DNA from: Robiginitalea myxolifaciens
GTDB lineage: Bacteria > Bacteroidota > Bacteroidia > Flavobacteriales > Flavobacteriaceae
Direction: 5' to 3'
DNA length: 64,000 bases
Assembly: GCF_900115205.1 (NCBI RefSeq)
Contig: NZ_FOYQ01000001.1
Coordinates: 709,240-773,239 of the forward strand
The notes below the pieces were generated by a model. The model searched no databases, had not been told where the DNA came from, and worked only from the letters and a program-made list of their open reading frames with translations. The translations under genes were made by a program, and so were the position numbers. Positions 62,165 to 64,000 of the stretch are shown here, one piece after another. Each line of letters opens with the position of its first letter. The first letter of the stretch is position 1.

Positions 62165-64000
62165 ATGGTAGCTAAACTCACACAAGGATTTTGGGCCCGT
62201 ACCGCCAGGATCATTTTGCGAAATCGCATCCTGATCCTATTGGCGATCGCAGCGATCACGGTCTTTATGGGAACGCAGTGGCAGTATATGCGTTTTTCCA
62301 CCTCAGAGGCCAACTTACTCCCCGACGACCATCCGGAAACGCTGGGGTATCAGGAATTCCTCAAACAGTTCGGCGAAGAGGGTAATGCGGTTGTCCTGGC
62401 CATTCGGGACAGTGCCTTGTTTACCCCGGAACGTTTTAATCAATGGAACATCCTGAGCAAACAGCTCGAAGCCTTTCCCGAGGTAGATCTGGTCGTCTCC
62501 ACGGAAAACCTCAGGCGCCTGGTTCGGGACACTACTGCGAATGCCTTTGCCCTCCAACCCTGGTTGGAAGGGCCAGTTGCCGACCAGATGACCCTCGACA
62601 GCCTCAGCGGAGAACTCTTTGAGCGCTTACCATTCTACGAAGGCTTATTATACAATCCCGAAAGTAAGACCATTCAAACGGTGGTCTACATGGACAAAGA
62701 CCTGGTGAATACCCCGGTGCGGAAAGACTTTGTCCTGAACGATTTGCGGAATCTGGTTTCGGACTTCGAGGAGGAGACCGGGATGGACGTTCATATATCC
62801 GGTATGCCGTACATCCGGACCATGAATTCGCAGAACATTATCGACGAGATCGGGATATTCATTGCCGGTGCCTTATTGGTAACCTCCCTGATCTTTTTCT
62901 TCTTCTTCCGATCCTTCCGGGCTACACTTATTTCGATTTGTGTAGTAGTTATTGGGGTGATGTGGGCCTTTGGTACGCTGGGATTACTCAAATACGAAAT
63001 CACGGTCCTAACTGCCCTGATTCCTCCTGTAATCATTGTTATCGGAATCCCCAATTGCATCTTCCTGATCAATAAATACCAACAGGAAGTAAAAAAACAC
63101 GGGAATCAGGCCCTTTCCCTGCAGCGGGTTATTTCCAAAATTGGGAATGCCACCCTGATGACCAACGTCACTACCGCCTCGGGGTTTGCCACTTTCATCA
63201 TTACGGATAGTCAATTACTTTCCGAATTCGGTATTGTCGCCTCGATCAATATCTTGAGTATTTTCATTCTCTCCCTGCTGATTATCCCCATCCTGTACAG
63301 CTTTATGCCGCTTCCCAAAACCAAGCACCTGAAGCATTTGAACAAACGGTGGATCGACGCCTTTGTGAGTTGGATGGAACGCATTGTCCGCAATCACAGG
63401 ATCGCGGTGTATATGGTGACCATTGGCACCCTGGTGGCCAGTATCATCGGGATGTATCAGATTCGAATATCCGGGAGCCCCATTGAGGATATGCCGAAAG
63501 GGGAGGAATTCTTCCAGGATATCCGCTTCTTTGAGCAGGAATTCGACGGGATCATGCCCGTTGAAATCGTAATCAATTCCCAACGTCGAAACGGTATCAT
63601 GAAGCCGGCGACATTGCGCAGGATGGACCAGTTGGGCACTTACATCGAGGAAACCCCGGAACTTTCCCGTCCGGTTTCCGTGGTAGATCTGGTCAAATAC
63701 TCCAAGCAGGCCTTTTACAATGGCATCCCAAAATATTATCAACTCCCCACCTCCCAGGAAAGTAATTTTATCCTGGATCTGGCGCGGAAATCACAGGACA
63801 ACTCCAACCTACTGGAGAGCTTTGTGGATTCTACCGGGCAATACGCGCGCATGACCACGTATATGCGCGACATGCCTACCGAGCGCATGGAGGAAATAGA
63901 GGAAGACCTCAAGGCAGAGATCGCCAAGATATTTCCGGAGGAGCGTTACGAGGTATCCATGACCGGAAAGGCCTTGTTATTCCTGAAAGGCACCAAGTAC
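62165..64000 (+). CDS. RND superfamily transporter, MMPL/SSD type (partial, C-terminus off the window)
   Basis: From ATG 62165 the frame is open to the edge (612 codons visible). The protein starts VAKLTQGFWARTARIILRNR, then a first transmembrane helix, a large periplasmic domain (residues about 45-215) and a bundle of five or six helices with IVIGIPNCIFLINKYQQEV, the sterol-sensing-like RND segment. A second periplasmic domain begins at about residue 425 (SPIEDMPKGEEFFQDIRFF). The half-size family exports lipids or hydrophobic compounds; the cargo is unknown. It lies 61 bases after frr and is probably co-transcribed with pyrH-frr. Confidence 0.9.
   Translation, partial: MVAKLTQGFWARTARIILRNRILILLAIAAITVFMGTQWQYMRFSTSEANLLPDDHPETLGYQEFLKQFGEEGNAVVLAIRDSALFTPERFNQWNILSKQLEAFPEVDLVVSTENLRRLVRDTTANAFALQPWLEGPVADQMTLDSLSGELFERLPFYEGLLYNPESKTIQTVVYMDKDLVNTPVRKDFVLNDLRNLVSDFEEETGMDVHISGMPYIRTMNSQNIIDEIGIFIAGALLVTSLIFFFFFRSFRATLISICVVVIGVMWAFGTLGLLKYEITVLTALIPPVIIVIGIPNCIFLINKYQQEVKKHGNQALSLQRVISKIGNATLMTNVTTASGFATFIITDSQLLSEFGIVASINILSIFILSLLIIPILYSFMPLPKTKHLKHLNKRWIDAFVSWMERIVRNHRIAVYMVTIGTLVASIIGMYQIRISGSPIEDMPKGEEFFQDIRFFEQEFDGIMPVEIVINSQRRNGIMKPATLRRMDQLGTYIEETPELSRPVSVVDLVKYSKQAFYNGIPKYYQLPTSQESNFILDLARKSQDNSNLLESFVDSTGQYARMTTYMRDMPTERMEEIEEDLKAEIAKIFPEERYEVSMTGKALLFLKGTKY

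Noticed and set aside
1-64000. Defence island, prophage or transposon
   Set aside because: I looked for transposase, integrase, reverse transcriptase, Cas, restriction and toxin-antitoxin genes on both strands and found none; all large frames have housekeeping or exported-protein features.

Overview
The window is core chromosome of a member of the Bacteroidota, almost certainly a marine-type Flavobacteriaceae; I cannot fix the genus. The signs are: a complete alternative complex III (act) plus cytochrome oxidase operon, the Bacteroidota -7 promoter box TAnnTTTG in front of several genes (three with a TTG about 19-20 bases upstream), little use of Shine-Dalgarno sites, and the runs rimP-nusA-infB, rplM-rpsI-rpsB-tsf and pyrH-frr-RND transporter. 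I see no transposase, phage, integrase, CRISPR array or defence island. Base composition looks even throughout.

Layout. 1-9.6 kb (minus strand): ruvA (cut by the window edge), malic enzyme maeB, an exported alpha/beta hydrolase with no normal start codon, an SLC45-like sugar transporter, queG, a monohaem cytochrome c lipoprotein, a cytochrome P450 and ruvB. 9.66-11.9 kb (plus): an acyl-CoA oxidase-like flavoprotein. 11.9-24.6 kb (minus): a DUF2807 protein, then the respiratory operon actA-actB-actC-actD-actE-actF-coxB-coxA, which ends at a strong terminator. It carries electrons from quinol through ActB/ActC to the haem proteins ActA/ActE and on to an aa3-type oxidase. 25-29.9 kb: a SPOR protein (plus) facing infB-nusA-rimP (minus). 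30-32.4 kb (plus): a cation/proton antiporter, a small membrane partner and a secreted protein. 32.4-35.5 kb (minus): nucleoside hydrolase and M28 peptidase. 35.6-37.4 kb (plus): a stress cassette (PPOX-like, UspA, eRF1-like). 37.4-39.0 kb (minus): cardiolipin synthase and tRNA-Gln. 39.1-42.5 kb (plus): a giant DUF2723 membrane protein. 42.5-44.9 kb (minus): a cysteine-less thioredoxin-fold protein, a metallophosphoesterase and cutC. 44.9-48.8 kb (plus): glycosylasparaginase and polA. 48.8-52.1 kb (minus): a lipoprotein and a DUF5916 outer-membrane-type protein. 52.3-55.5 kb (plus): rplM, rpsI, rpsB, tsf. 55.6-58.7 kb (minus): ECF sigma factor, HEAT-repeat anti-sigma-like protein and two DUF4097 adhesin-like proteins. 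58.9-60.7 kb (minus): M61 peptidase. 60.8-64 kb (plus): pyrH, frr and an RND transporter cut by the edge.

Most of this is ordinary housekeeping. The most unusual signals are: the same C-terminal helix-hairpin-helix domain on two unrelated proteins, respiratory ActC and ribosomal protein S2; a strongly folded 200-base leader before rpsB; a terminator-like hairpin in the rimP-nusA-infB leader; a sixth haem site on ActA beside an oxidase subunit II that has no haem domain; His-rich tails on both ActF and CoxA; and an ECF operon whose anti-sigma-like protein carries a HEAT-repeat region. I did not find a clearly new multi-gene system.
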